Shown here piece by piece: positions 52,477 to 63,975 of a stretch of 64,000 nt of DNA. The notes beneath the pieces are model-generated. The model was not told where the DNA came from. It did not search any database and was given only the letters and a program-made list of their open reading frames with translations. The first letter of the stretch is position 1, and the number at the start of each line of letters is the position of its first letter. Both the position numbers and the translations under genes were made by a program. The DNA is from Acholoe squamosa. Taxonomy: Eukaryota; Annelida; Polychaeta; Phyllodocida; Polynoidae. The stretch covers positions 5,634,501 to 5,698,500 of the forward strand of contig OX439043.1 in assembly GCA_949317995.1 (NCBI GenBank), given 5' to 3'.

Positions 52477-55400
52477 ATGAAGGTGTTGTTGAGTATAACA
52501 TTGGTGGTGCTGGTGTCGTGTAGCAGCGCCGAGCCGTGGTTTAACAGCGGGTCACAAAGTGACCAGGCAGCAGCCAGCAGCAGGGACACACGGAGCACCT
52601 CCAACAGTCGTATGTATCTATAGGCTAATAAAGTGTTAAAAACGTGTTTTTAACATGTGGAAACATTTGGAGGTGTAGGTAAAAAAAACACGTTTTTCTT
52701 ACATTTTTTGTAAAAAAAACAACAAAAAAACGGCTTGAAAGTTTTTTAAAACTTTTTTACATTAAGAATAACACTTTTAACCTAAAATAAAACGTATTTA
52801 CAGATCATTAAATAACGAGTTTTTTGAGCACATGTTCTAACGTTCCTTTTACGTTAACAAAACATTTGGTAAATATAGGAACATAAGAAAAACTTCCATC
52901 CTTTAAAAAACGGTAAGGGATATCTTGAAAAGATGTGGGTAAAAAAATGCTTAAAAAGTTTTTTTTTTTTTTTTTACATTAAAAAGTTTTCTTTCAACAT
53001 TTCAACCAAGCCTATAAAAACTTTTCTTAGTTGTATGTTTTAACATCGAAATTGTATTTCTTGTTTTAACCTAGAAATAATACATTTTAAAAGACTATCA
53101 AAATAATAAGGTTTTTTGAAGAACATGTGTTGACAGTTCCTTTACGTTCAGAACAAACGTTTGGAAAACTTAAAAGCATGAGGAGAACGTTTCTTACCTT
53201 TCAGAAAAACGTTTTCTCAAAAAAAGAAAAGTGGGAAATACACTCGCATGCAAATAAAATAGAGGAAAGAAGGGAGAGAATAGCATTTATGATTTAAAAA
53301 GAAAATGGTTGATTAACCAGATTTCATTTTTATGACCAATAGTAAGGTGTACATCTGGCTTGGGGTTGATCTACTGAAATGTACTGAAAATGATCTACAG
53401 TAGATGATGATGAGAATTCTGCCATGAGGAAACACGTGACAGACAGGTCTATAGGAGCAACATAGAAGGAGCGTCTAAAGTGTATAACAGCTTCCACCAA
53501 AAAAATTGCAAAACTTGCGATACTGAAAGAAAAATATACTTTTCGAACACAAAGATTTATCATACTTTCTTGCCAAAAGCTAGGTATAGGTATATCTTAT
53601 TCCATATGATAGTTTTAAACTTAATTCAATCAAAGTTTAATTCTTAACCATTATTCCATCTTCCTTCGTTGCAACTTCATCAGCGGATCGTCCTAACCCT
53701 ACCTGTGCTTCAACTAGGGGCGCATGCCAGAACCTCGACACCCGCATCCAGACCGGCATTAACAACCAAATACTGGAAGAATTCAAGGCCAGCTACACCT
53801 ATTTAGCTATGGTAAGTATACATTGTATATGTAGTTATATGTGTTTATGAATATATAATAACAACCAAATACCTAGCTATGCTATGCAGGCTACATGTTA
53901 CTCTTGGAAACGTTCAAAATCGATTTGAAATTAAAAGCATTAGTAAAAGACTCATTTCTTACACCAGGGAAAAAAAAAAACGTTTTTCAACGTTTTCGGG
54001 AAGATATAAAGTATCTAAGGAAAGAAATCTTCTAAGAAACACTGATTACATTTTTGAAATGTCAAAATTGTTTTTAAACCTACAAGTAAATTTTTAACTT
54101 CCGTAATGCGCAATTTCACGTGTAGAACAAACAACTGCAAAACTAATGAACCTATAAAAACTATTAAACTTTTATGTCAAAGATACGTTTTCTGCAGTTT
54201 AAACATACCAGAATATGTCTTACTTTTTGATGATTTTCGCTAGGACATAGACTCTTGCCATTTGCCGAAATACCCTGTCGTAATATCTATTCGAAATAAC
54301 AAAAAAAAAAGAATATGTGGACGTACCTTCTCTGTGATTTCCCATAATATTTGCTTGTTGTGTTATATAATTATATTTTTGGAAAAATCACGAAAAAACA
54401 CACTTCTCCCTCTTTTATCAACTAAACCAAGAGCACATGATTCTTAAAAGACTATTATAGAAAGCAATTTCCCTTTTAACATATCTTTCTTCTAACCGAA
54501 TCCAAGCATCTCCGTAGCAAAAATAAGTGAAAGGGGATGGGTCCATGATACGTTTTTTCAACGTTTGTAAAACATTTCTAAGTTATGTTATTAAAAATTA
54601 CATTTTTAACTCAAAATAAGAACGTTTCTATAGGATGATAACAAACCTTTGACGTTTTGATATCTAAAACAAACGTTTTGCAAATTCGGGAACCTAATAA
54701 AGCATTTTCTAACGTTAAAAAAAGACGTTTTATGCCAAGTGGGTTGAGGTAAGAATGGCTACATGTAGCTGTAGATGATAAGGTAAATCTGCTGTACAAG
54801 ACTGGGACAATGTCCATGGTGGATTAGTCGGGATTTGTTCGGTTGTTACAAAGGATGGACTTTGTCACTGGTCTGACATCAGAGAGTAATACCCGGTACA
54901 AACTTTAGCACTAGGTCCATCTATTGGCCACTAGCTGGTCTGGAGCTGGTTCTGATGACACTCACTGATAAGAACTGATAAGATGGGACCAGCATGTCCC
55001 TGGAAGTGGATGTTAACCAGGGACAAGGTACCCATCATGGTATGTTTTACCAGTTGGTTTTACCTCAACCAGCAAAATTCAAAATGGCGGCTCCACTAGG
55101 CCTCCATACTGAGTCCTATACAGTACGCCGGTACCGCGGGGTAACCCTATAACCCTTTAACGACTGCTAAATCATTAATCCATTAACCCAGCTAGCAACG
55201 TCTCTTTGTTACCTAGGTATGATGCACCAATGAAGTGGTGGTGAGCATACTCGTCATCACTTGACTCGTCTGTCATAATAGGCATAAAGCACTCGAGCAG
55301 CATTTCCACTTTGTGAACAAAAAACGTATTTCCAACAGTTGCAAAAAAAGGTTTGGATAAAAAAACGTTTTTCACAAACGTTTTTATCTTGTTTTAAATA

Positions 55401-58400
55401 AACGTTTTTCAAAGTTTTTCAACCAATTTTCAACCAAATGAAAACGTTTGATTTTTTCTAACTTTTTTTTTCAACCAGTTTTTAGTTATGTTTCTTTTAC
55501 GCTAAAAAAACGTAAACTTTTCTTAACCTAAAATAAAAACTTGATTATATGCCAAGTGGGTTGCAACTGTTGGGCTTGTTACAGGACATTTGGTGCGTAA
55601 AAGATGCACCATAGAGACCCGGCGGGTAACGTGACGACCTGGCATGATGCACTGTTGAAAGAGAGAACTGATGCAGGAGTGCATCATGCCTGTTGGTCCA
55701 GGTGATGCACCAATGAAGTGCTGGAATGCCTCATAATGCATTTGAGCCTCATGCCAACTCACCCATCGCATTGGCTCAGTAAGGTCGGCATGATGCATGA
55801 ATGCAGCCCTGGCGAGTTACTCACTAGGGCTGCATTCATGCATCATGCCGACTAATGGGGAAAGGGTTATCTCTTTAAAGGCCACTGATGCATTGATGCA
55901 TCATGCCCATCGTCATGATGCACCAATGAAGCACTGGCGAGTCTGCTCGCCAGTGCATCAGCGGCCTTTAAGGGGCTGTGTACAAATGACGTCATGCAGG
56001 AGGGGGGTTCCACTTGCCTTGACCAAGCATGACAAGGGGGGGAGGGGGGGTCATGGGCTGCATGACATCATGTCATCAAGAAATCACAATATGCTTTGGT
56101 TTTGGCAAGAACAAAAACTTTTGTAAAAAGATTTGTAAAGGTAGGGAAGTTTAATGCATTCATCTGACATAAAGTTATTACCTATAGGCCCTACATGCAT
56201 GCATTCCTCAGACATTTTACTCAATGAGTGTCACTGCCATCACTGCCATCAAAGTGTAAAATCAAGGTGATGTCCAGGCCACTATAAGGGGGCACTACTA
56301 CTCTATCAATATAATCTATACCAATTTAACCCTTTTTGAAAAGGGCCACTGCTGCGCTCAGGATCTAAAATGATGCATCTAAAATTCCCCTGAACTGCTG
56401 CTGTTGCCTCAGGGCAGCATCCATGGTAATCCACAGGCTTCTTTTTGAAAAGGTGTGATATTGCCCCCCCCCCCCTCCTTGAGGTGTCAAAATTATTTTG
56501 CTGCTCCCCCAATCCACCCCCTCCCGGAGTCCCACTGTTGATAAATATTGAACACTCCCCTGGAGCTCTCCACCACCCTGTTGCTATTTTCACTGAGGGG
56601 ATGCTTGGGGAGATGTAAAGGGGACCTCCCTCCAAACTTACTCTCCACATCTTTGTCTGAATGGAACTCTATCGGACTCACCTTATTTGCAGATTCTACA
56701 GTAAAATGCTGAGGTGACTCTATTGCTTTGTAAGATCACAAATTGGAACTATGATTGCAATCGATGGTCTCCTGAGAATTTGTGATGCTTTCTGAGTTTT
56801 TTCTATTAGGCCACTCACTAAATTCAGAGTGTTCTGCCTGAAACCTATTTCTAGTACACTTGTATATGGTTCAAGTTACAGATTAAATCAATACATTCAA
56901 TATATCAATACATTCAAGCTCTTGAACTATATGATCCTTAATAATAACTGTTCTCGATTTTCTCTTCGCTGACAAGTGTACAACTTTTACTGTAAAGGAG
57001 GCAGACTATTAACTGTATTGGACTACTGATCTAGACAGTTTTTAAGCCCTTTTGTGACAGGAAATACTTGTGTATGATCACAAACATAGTACTCCGTGTA
57101 TAACTCTAAGGCATGGACATGGTACATCCTGCATATAGGGACCCATACATTATATAAGCTGACAGTGTTTGGCATGTTTCTCTGTTCATTTGTTGATCAG
57201 TGCTAGTTCTTTTTTCACTTTGCATATATGTTATCCTTTATTGCCAATTCACACCCACTATATGTCCCTTTGAACCATTTTAATTTGTTTATAGCCTATA
57301 GACCTTCACTATTCATGCACTTTGGGGGGGGGTATCTCTCTGCATGACGTCATGCTAAGGGGGGGTCAAGTGTTGTATGACGAAACATGACAAGGGGGAG
57401 GAGGGGGTCAAAAATGGTCCAAAAATGCATGATGCCATTTGTACACAGCCTAAAGAGTTAAACCATGTTGTTGTATGTAATTACATCCAGGCACCTGAAT
57501 TAATATGTTGATATAAGATAAAAGGAAAAGAAAAAAAAACACACTAAGGTCATGTGGTTCTATAAAGCCCTTTGAAGTCTGCATGGTGTTTAAACCGTTG
57601 ACATTGTATCATAATGCCTTAACCCTATAGGGGCGGGTACTGCATGAGTGCATCATGTCAATTGATTGTCCTGATACAGTTATGATGAAGTGCCTGTGTG
57701 AGTCTGCTCACCAGCACCTCATTGGTTCATCAGACATGCCACTTGGTACATTGACTTGTTACTCTGACTATACTCTATCTATGGGTGTATCATTAGGTTG
57801 GAAATGATATTGGCACCATCCTAAAAGGGTAGTTTTCTAGAACAGGATGTAAGACCGCATACATGTACACAATGGCACCACCACAACATGTGACGTGTAC
57901 ACATGGACATCGTGGTTAATTCCACCCCTGGAACTCTGGTCCTGGATTTTTGATACATTATGTAGCGGACAGATCAGTCATTACGCCGTTACTGCTAACC
58001 GTATTGGAAACGATTAATGAAATTAACATACTTTCAATCAAAAAGAAAAAGGGTATTTAAGCAGAAAAACCTTTCCTCTTATTTGTGTATGCTTTATGCA
58101 TTCATTCTTTCTTTTATTAATTTATTCATTCATTCGCTTATTGCTCGTTCCTTCCTTCGTTCATTTATTTCTTCAATTATATATTCTTTAAAGATATTCA
58201 GAATCAACATGACTAAGATAGGAGTACGTTTACCAACCCTATGGATTCGGTATGATCTATGAATGCAGCCCCGGCGTGGAAACTCATTATACAGAGCTGC
58301 ATCTGTACACATCCCATTTGGAAAAAAATGACGTTTCTTAAATGCTAAAAACGTTACCAAAACTTAGTATTAAACATGGAAAAAAACCTATTCTAATGTT

Positions 58401-61400
58401 CTATAAGATAAGTTTTTATTTTAGGTTAAGTAAAAGTAATCTTAATGTAAAAGTATATAAAAAAAGGTTTTCCAAATGTTAAACACATGTAAAAACGAAC
58501 ATAAAAAGCTGTTTTCATTACATTAAATGTTTATGTAGAAACGTTTTTTAACGTAAATTACCGTTTTTTCTAAACGTTTTCAAATGTTAGAAGAACTTTT
58601 TGAAAACAATAGAAGAACTTTTTGCCAAGTGGGATGTACTATACAGACCACTGGGTGTGATGCAGTAATGGAATAGTGGTTCTGAAGAGGTGAACTCTAC
58701 TTAATTGCAGACTTGTTGTCTTCTCCCTGAAAAGCCTGTTTTGTGATAAACTTTAATTATTAATTCAAAGCTTGTCACTTTATGTATTTTCAGGCTAGTT
58801 TCTTTGACCAGGATAACCAGGCCCTACGTGGGTTCGCTAAGTTTTTCCGGGGAGCATCAGATGAGGAGCGCATGCACGGTACTAAACTCATGGACTACCT
58901 GAACAAGCGGGGCGGAAATGTGCAACTAAAGGCCATCCCAGTAGGTTATAGTTATTGTACAACAAGGGTTAAGTGCAACTAAAGGCCATCCCATTAAGTT
59001 ATATATTGCTACTGTAAGGTGTGGCTATAGCAAGCGAGGATGGACCCACTGGACCAGTACGCCTTATAGATGAGAGGCGTCTATTTTCTAAGATTTTCTG
59101 AAACCTACCCAATGTACTGAGGCCTCTTGAATAGGCTGTCTCAGGGATAAATTTAGAGTGGGTGAATTTGTGAAAATGCATGGGTATATGGAACTAAAAA
59201 AATCCTTAGAATCAGGGAAACCCTGAGAACTTTCATCACTGACATTATCAGGCATTTATATAAATTAACCTGACAGTTTATGGCCTGTCAGTCTTAGCTC
59301 TACCGTTATGACAGTGAGTAGCCACTCATGTAGTATTGTATTATAGAGGTATAAACATGAGGGCATGGGTACTTAGATATAAAGTAGTGCATTTAGCCTA
59401 CTTGTTCTCGATTTATGAAACAATCAATGTACTGAGTGCAGGTCATTAAAAAAAGGTTTGTTTTTTTTTATCTAATTTAATATACATATGCTTTTGTTAC
59501 TTCTTTTTTAACCCATACCTTTTACAAACTTAAAAAAAAAAAATAAAAACTAAAAACAGATGTTTTTTTTTGTCAATTGGTTATTAGGATGGTGTCACTG
59601 TTATTACATACAATACTGTGCAATACAATGTTTACAGGTACACATTATTCCTCCCTTATTGTGCAGGCACCTACCAAGATAACATGGGCCAATGCTAAAG
59701 AGGCTGTAGATGATGCGCTCGCCCTGGAGAAGGTCGTTAACGGTAAACTCCTGGACCTTCACTGGACGGCACAACAGGTCAACGACCCTGATGTAAGTAT
59801 AGCACTTTTTGAAATACATTTTTTTTGTGAGGATGACTTGATCTGACGTGAACGCCTCATAGACCAGTGGTTTATGTTCTATTACCCTGATTATTGTTAG
59901 AGAAGATCTGTAGAATGTAGATTCTGGTAGCTGAAAGAGACATCTATATAGTATTCTCAACTTTGGACCTTTGCACAAAGAAAGTTGGGAAAATAAAAAT
60001 CTTGAAATAGATAAACATTGCAGCGAAATATCTTTCAGCACATCTAGATTTTAAAAGAAAAGTTTGTTTTCTTATTCAACTTTCTGTTCAAAATAGCATT
60101 TGTAAAAGATGTAATCAATGTTTGTCCTGTTCGTGGTTGACATCTGTGGTGTCTCTGTATAAAGTTTCTCTGTGGTTTCTCTATGATTGACACTGACTGT
60201 TTATCTGTAGCTGACAGCAACTGTTTCTGTTTGGTTGACACTGACTGTTTCTCTGTAGTTTCTCTGTAGTTGACACCAAATGTTTCTCTATGATTGACAG
60301 TAACTGTTTCTTTGTAGTTTCTCTGTAGTTGACACCAAATGTTTATCTGTAATTGACAGTAACTGTTTCTCTGTAGATGACACTAAATGTTTCTCTGTAA
60401 TTGACAGTAACTGTTTCTCTATAGTTTCTCTGTAATTGACAGTAACTGTTTCTCTGTAGTTGACACTGACTGTTTCTCTGTAGCTGACAGCAACTGTTCC
60501 TGCGTAGTTGACACTGACTATTTCTCTGTAGTTTCTCTGTAGTTGACACCAAATGTTTCTCTATAATTGACAGTAACTGTTTCTCTGTAGTTTCTCTGTA
60601 GTTGACACTAAACGTTTCTCTGTAATTGACAGTAACTGTTTCTCTGTAGTTGACAGTTACTGTTTCTCTGTAGTTGACACCAAATGTTTCTCTGTAATTG
60701 ACACTAACTGTCTCCCACTTGGCATCAAAAAGTTTTTTAAAACTAAAAACGTTTGCCAAACGTTTATTTTAAATGTAAAAATGGCCAAAACATGTACTCA
60801 ATAAACTATTTTAACATTTTATTCAAACATTTTATTTAAGGCTAGAAAAGGTAATTTTAACATGAAAATAACTTAACTTAAAATCTTAAACTTTAAGAAA
60901 TGTTGAAGAAGTGAACAGTAAAACATTTTCTTTTTGCATTCAAAGGAGTTTTTGCAATATATCTTAAATGTTTATTAACATAAAAAAGGTTTTTCAAGAA
61001 CGTCTCTCAGTCAAACCTGATAAAAACGTTTGCAAACGTTAAAAATATGTTGTTGTTTTAATGCCACGTGGGTTGTTTGTGGTTTCTCTGTACAAAACAC
61101 TTACTGTTTCTCTGTGGTTTCTCCCTAGTTAACAATAACTGTTTCTTTGTGGTTTCTCCCTAGTTAACAATAACTGTTTCTCTGTGGTTTCTTCCTAGTT
61201 GACATTCACTGTTTCTCTGTGGTTTCTCCCTTGTTAACAATAACTGTTTCTCTTTGGTTTCTCCCTAGTTGACACTAACTGTTTCTCTGTGTTTTGTCCC
61301 TAGTTGACACTTACTGTTCCTCTGTGGTTTCTCCCTAGTTGACACTAACTGTTCCTCTGTGTTTTGTCCCTAGTTGACACTAACTGTTTCTCTGTGGTTT

Positions 61401-61592
61401 CTCCCTAGTTGACACTAACTGTTCCTCTGTGGTTTCTCCTAGTTGACCAACCTACTGGAGGGTGAGTATCTGGAGGAGCAGGTGACCGCTATTAAACAGC
61501 TATCTGACTGGTCTGCTATTCTGACGCGGTTCGGCACCAACAAGGTTGGAGAACACATCTTTGACCAGGAGCTCTTTGACGGAAAGCGCTGA
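52477..61592 (+). CDS. secreted ferritin B (five coding exons)
   Basis: Coding exons: 52477-52609, 53684-53811, 58794-58940, 59667-59792 and 61443-61592, all with GT/AG borders and matching phases (phase 1 after exon 1, then phase 0). About 227 residues. The signal peptide is [18 protein letters not shown], followed by a Ser/Asp/Gln-rich linker and a Cys pair ([11 protein letters not shown]). The ferritin fold starts at [13 protein letters not shown]. Ferroxidase ligands at human H-chain positions: E27 in [10 protein letters not shown]34 in ASYTY, E62 and H65 in [11 protein letters not shown]107 in ALEKVVNG, Q141 in LEEQVTAI. Exon 3 is 147 bases, as in ferritin A, and exons 4 and 5 differ by one codon each, so the two genes are paralogues lying head to head. 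The start follows an acceptor at 52472, so a 5' UTR intron is likely. AATAAA at 61598-61603 lies just after the stop codon, immediately before a MITE. Confidence 0.92.
52625..53235. repeat. AACGTTT-rich repeat block in ferritin B intron 1
   Basis: Repeated AAAACGTTTTT, TTTTAACATT and ACGTTC words in both orientations match blocks at 53960-54740, 55310-55560, 58314-58633, 60714-61072 and 62590-62800. Most belong to an inverted-repeat family ending CCCACTTGGCA; this block has lost clear ends. Confidence 0.6.
54535..54745. mobile_element. CCCACTTGGCA-type MITE, partial
   Basis: ACGTTTT-rich body ending TATGCCAAGTGGGTTG. Only the right terminus is clear. In ferritin B intron 2. Confidence 0.5.
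54940..55085 (+). repeat. dispersed repeat (family J), copy 1
   Basis: GAGCTGGTTCTGATGACA, CCCTGGAAGTGGATGTTAAC and CAGGGACAAGGTACCCATCA recur in inverted orientation at 63835-63975. A local palindrome is centred on GAAGTGGATGTTAACC. Identity unknown. Confidence 0.55.
55310..55562. mobile_element. CCCACTTGGCA-type MITE, partial
   Basis: Body of AAAACGTTTTTCAC and ACGTTTTTATCTTG words, ending ATATGCCAAGTGGGTTG at 55562. The left end is merged with a family P fragment (55190-55300). Confidence 0.5.
55620..55975. mobile_element. family P palindromic MITE copies
   Basis: Two adjacent hairpins: GGCATGATGCATGAATGCAG with CTGCATTCATGCATCATGCC (about 55787-55850), and GCACTGGCGAGTCTGCTCGC with GCCAGTGC (about 55932-55957). 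GGCCTTTAAGGGGC marks an end near 55974. The second hairpin is the uninterrupted form of the site split at 44288. Confidence 0.6.
56130..58310. other. ferritin B intron 2, mostly unassigned
   Basis: Contains a G-tract repeat with CATGACGTCATG (57325-57450, related to 55984-56085), a family P fragment at 57619-57735 (TTAACCCTATAGGGGC) and a TTCATTCATTC tract near 58100-58180. No exon is seen. Confidence 0.4.
58314..58633. mobile_element. CCCACTTGGCA-type MITE in ferritin B intron 2
   Basis: Begins CCCATTTGGAAAAAAATG and ends TTTTTGCCAAGTGGG, about 320 bp, with ACGTTTTTTAACG and ACGTTTTCAAATG words inside. Non-coding. Confidence 0.65.
60130..61442 (+). repeat. minisatellite of exon 5 acceptor-like units in ferritin B intron 4
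   Basis: Units of about 29-40 bases at 60130-60713 (GTTTCTCTGTAGTTGACAC) and 35 bases at 61075-61440 (GTGGTTTCTCCCTAGTTGAC). The authentic exon 5 junction is GTGGTTTCTCCTAG|TTGACC, so most units contain a pyrimidine tract, an AG and the first five exon bases. A MITE at 60714-61072 splits the array into an older and a younger part. The last unit is the real exon border. Confidence 0.93.
60714..61072. mobile_element. CCCACTTGGCA-type MITE inserted in the minisatellite
   Basis: Begins CCCACTTGGCATC and ends ATGCCACGTGGG, with ACGTTTGCCAAACGTTTA and AAAACGTTTGCAAACGTT inside. About 359 bp and non-coding, the clearest full-length member of this family. Confidence 0.75.
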
Positions 61593-61603
61593 TTAGAAAT
61601 AAA

Positions 61604-61898
61604 TACCGTAATCTCCCACGTATACGGCGCATCCTGCGTATAAGATGCACCTAGAGTTGAAGAATATAGTCAGAAAAAATAAAAATTCATAACTTTTGTT
61701 CTTCTAAATGGATTTTGAAAATTAAAAAAGCTATATGTAGCTCTGGCCTTCCGTACACCTCTGGAGCCCTCTATCTCATATTATCACTTAGGAGGAGTTT
61801 AATATATCAAATGAAAGCTCTTGGTGTCCCCCTTGTGGATCCAATGAGAACTAAAACCCTGCATATAAGACGCGCCTTATACACAAGAGATTACGGTA
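61604..61898 (+). mobile_element. MITE family B, copy 2, abutting the ferritin B poly(A) signal
   Basis: TACCGTAATCTCCCACG to AAGAGATTACGGTA, TA-flanked, 295 bp. The interior (AACTTTTGTTCTTCTAAATG, CCCCCTTGTGGATCC) is the reverse of 8205-8487. It starts one base after AATAAA at 61598-61603. Confidence 0.8.
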
Positions 61899-62589
61899 AA
61901 TATTATTACAAATAAATATGGAACACTGTCTAGAATAACACAAAAGCAGGGGAAATTTTATTTTTGCTGAGGCTCCATCATATACAGGCTGTGTTCTTTT
62001 ATTATATGTGTAATAGTAAAGAAAATCATATTGGCTGCAATATCCTGTTAAGGACCGTTGGTGGATTACTGCATTTTCAGTCCTTTATGGATGTAAAAGA
62101 GCATCGATAATTATCAGATGATTCTGTGTTCTGCTCAAAGATGTAAATACAGTAAATAATCCAATAAAAATTGTATATAATGATCTTAATGTGCATCGGA
62201 ATGTTGTAAAATATCTATTAATAAAGACAATACAGAGTTAATGTGTTATGTCTCTTTAATACTTCCTTGTGTGATTTACAAATATGAGGCACACCACTTT
62301 GCAAAATAAAAAATAAAAAAGAGAAACCAACAAAGAAGCAAACACATATGTCTCTTATCATCAGTGTAAAGAGAAAGGTTATTTGTATTTCAGAAGTTTC
62401 GCCAATTTGATCGTTTATTTATCTATTTATTTATCATGAAGTATCCGAAAATGTTATTTTGAATAAAAGACCTAAATTAAAGTTAAAGAAAAACAGAGTG
62501 TTGTGTGCATGCAGACGGCCGTTTTCATACCAATTGTGTATCGGAGAGGACCTTAGAAACACTCTATTATGCGTTTTTTTAGCGCATGC
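61899..62589. other. AT-rich 3' flank of ferritin B, no gene seen
   Basis: Further AATAAA matches (about 61910 and 62220) could serve as the original poly(A) site if the MITE split the 3' UTR. No coding exon evident. Confidence 0.4.
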
Positions 62590-62799
62590 AACTGTGGGTC
62601 TCCATGTCGGGAAAATGCTATGGTTTTTTTAAAGTTAAGGACGTTTTAAAACGCTTTTTGATGTTTACGTCTCTAAAGTTTTTCAACATACTAAAAACGT
62701 AGATATATTTTACGTAAGGAAAATGTCTTTTGCCAACGTTTTTTATCCTTCCGATGTAACAAATATATGTTCGCTTAGTTTTTGTTTATTTTTTTTGGA

Positions 62800-63310
62800 A
62801 AGTGGGGGTATCCCGAACTACAGCTGCCACTTAGTCTGATCCTACAGAGCGTTCCTTCTCGGCCTTAGACTAGAAGATCAGCAGAAGCCTTATAGTTTAT
62901 ACAGCACATGCAATGTGAGCCTGCCTCACCCTCAACGGGTCTGAGAATGGTATGCTGGGGCGAGCGTTGGCAGCACTGCTCTCCGACCTTCCTGCCTTAG
63001 GCTCGAGAGGTCACCACCCAACCTTAGGCTATATAAGGCCAGGTCAGTAGCTGCTGGAGGGAGAACCCTCGCGGGCTCTGTACGGTCAGTAAGCACTTCC
63101 CTCCTCTGGTTACGAGAACTTACCTAGTAACTCATTGTTTGATTGTCTGAATACCCTGATACGAATACACTTGAACGCGGAAGCCCTTAGTCGGATTGTA
63201 AGCAGGATTCTGAATAAACCTTGTTGCCTCTTCTGTACTGGAGATTGTCGTTCGGTAGTTCTTTCCGGATTAGACATACAAACCCCAAGTCAGAATACTT
63301 GACCATTACA
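62800..63310 (+). mobile_element. candidate solo LTR
   Basis: A moderately GC-rich block has a good TATA box (GGCTATATAAGGCC at about 63028-63041). About 180 bases later comes GAATAAACC (about 63212), and the block ends near TTGACCATTACA. That promoter-to-poly(A) arrangement is typical of LTRs. The 5' boundary and a target duplication could not be fixed, and no adjacent polyprotein or primer-binding site is seen. Confidence 0.35.
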
Positions 63311-63353
63311 GATTATACTAGCTCCCGAATTTATCCTTCAGCTGCACCTTAGG

Positions 63354-63660
63354 GAGTGATCATTTCTTAACAACAGAGGGGGGGGGGGGGGTAAGTGGGT
63401 TTGCACATGGATGCTCACAAATAATTTTGACCTCGTGCCCTCAAATTCTTTTGACCCTTCATATAGGGAACAAAAATTGCGCACCCTTTTAACCTATAGA
63501 AACGGCCAGGCTTTTTTCACTGAAAACAGGTAAAATTATTTTGTCTCCCTCTCAGTAGGGTTAACAAAATTTTGCCCCCCCCCCTCCAGTCAAGCGGTCG
63601 AAAAAATTCTGACCCCCTCCCCTCAACCCACCAGCTCACCTGTTGTTAAAAAAAATGTTG
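63354..63660. mobile_element. G-tract MITE (family E), full copy
   Basis: GAGTGATCATTTCTTAACAA with a G-run at the left, and a C-run with CAACCCACCAGCTCACC and TTGTTAAAAAAAATG at the right. Shares inner CTGAAAACAGGTAAAATTAT with the element at 42912-43187 in inverted order. Non-coding. Confidence 0.7.
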
Positions 63661-63834
63661 ACATGTGCGCCTTACACATGAGGTGCGCCGTATAAGTTTC
63701 TAGTTTCATTGCCAATAATAAAGTGAAACCCCTTGTACAAGGCGCACCCTGACTTTAATTTGGAGCATCTCAGTCAGATCTGTATAGGAGCCTAGATCTT
63801 TACCTAGTGAATCCGCCATTTTTAATTTCACTGG

Positions 63835-63975
63835 TTCTACCAAAGGTGGCAAAACATACTCATCAGGCATTGTTATGATGGGTACCTTGTCCCTGGAAGT
63901 GGATGTTATCCAGGGATATGCTGGTTGCCATCTTATCAGCTTATCAGTGCATGTCGCCAGAACCAGCTCCACTCC
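63835..63975 (-). repeat. dispersed repeat (family J), copy 2
   Basis: GATGGGTACCTTGTCCCTGG, GATATGCTGGTTGCCATC and CAGAACCAGCTCC are the reverse complement of 54940-55085. A minus-strand frame is open here but is explained by the repeat. Confidence 0.55.

Noticed and set aside
60343-60759. 138-codon minus-strand frame with NYRETVTV-type repeats
   Set aside because: It is the reverse strand of the exon 5 acceptor-like minisatellite and ends in a MITE.
63706-63972. 88-codon minus-strand frame with plausible composition
   Set aside because: Its main part is a dispersed repeat also present at 54940-55085, where the frame is not kept.
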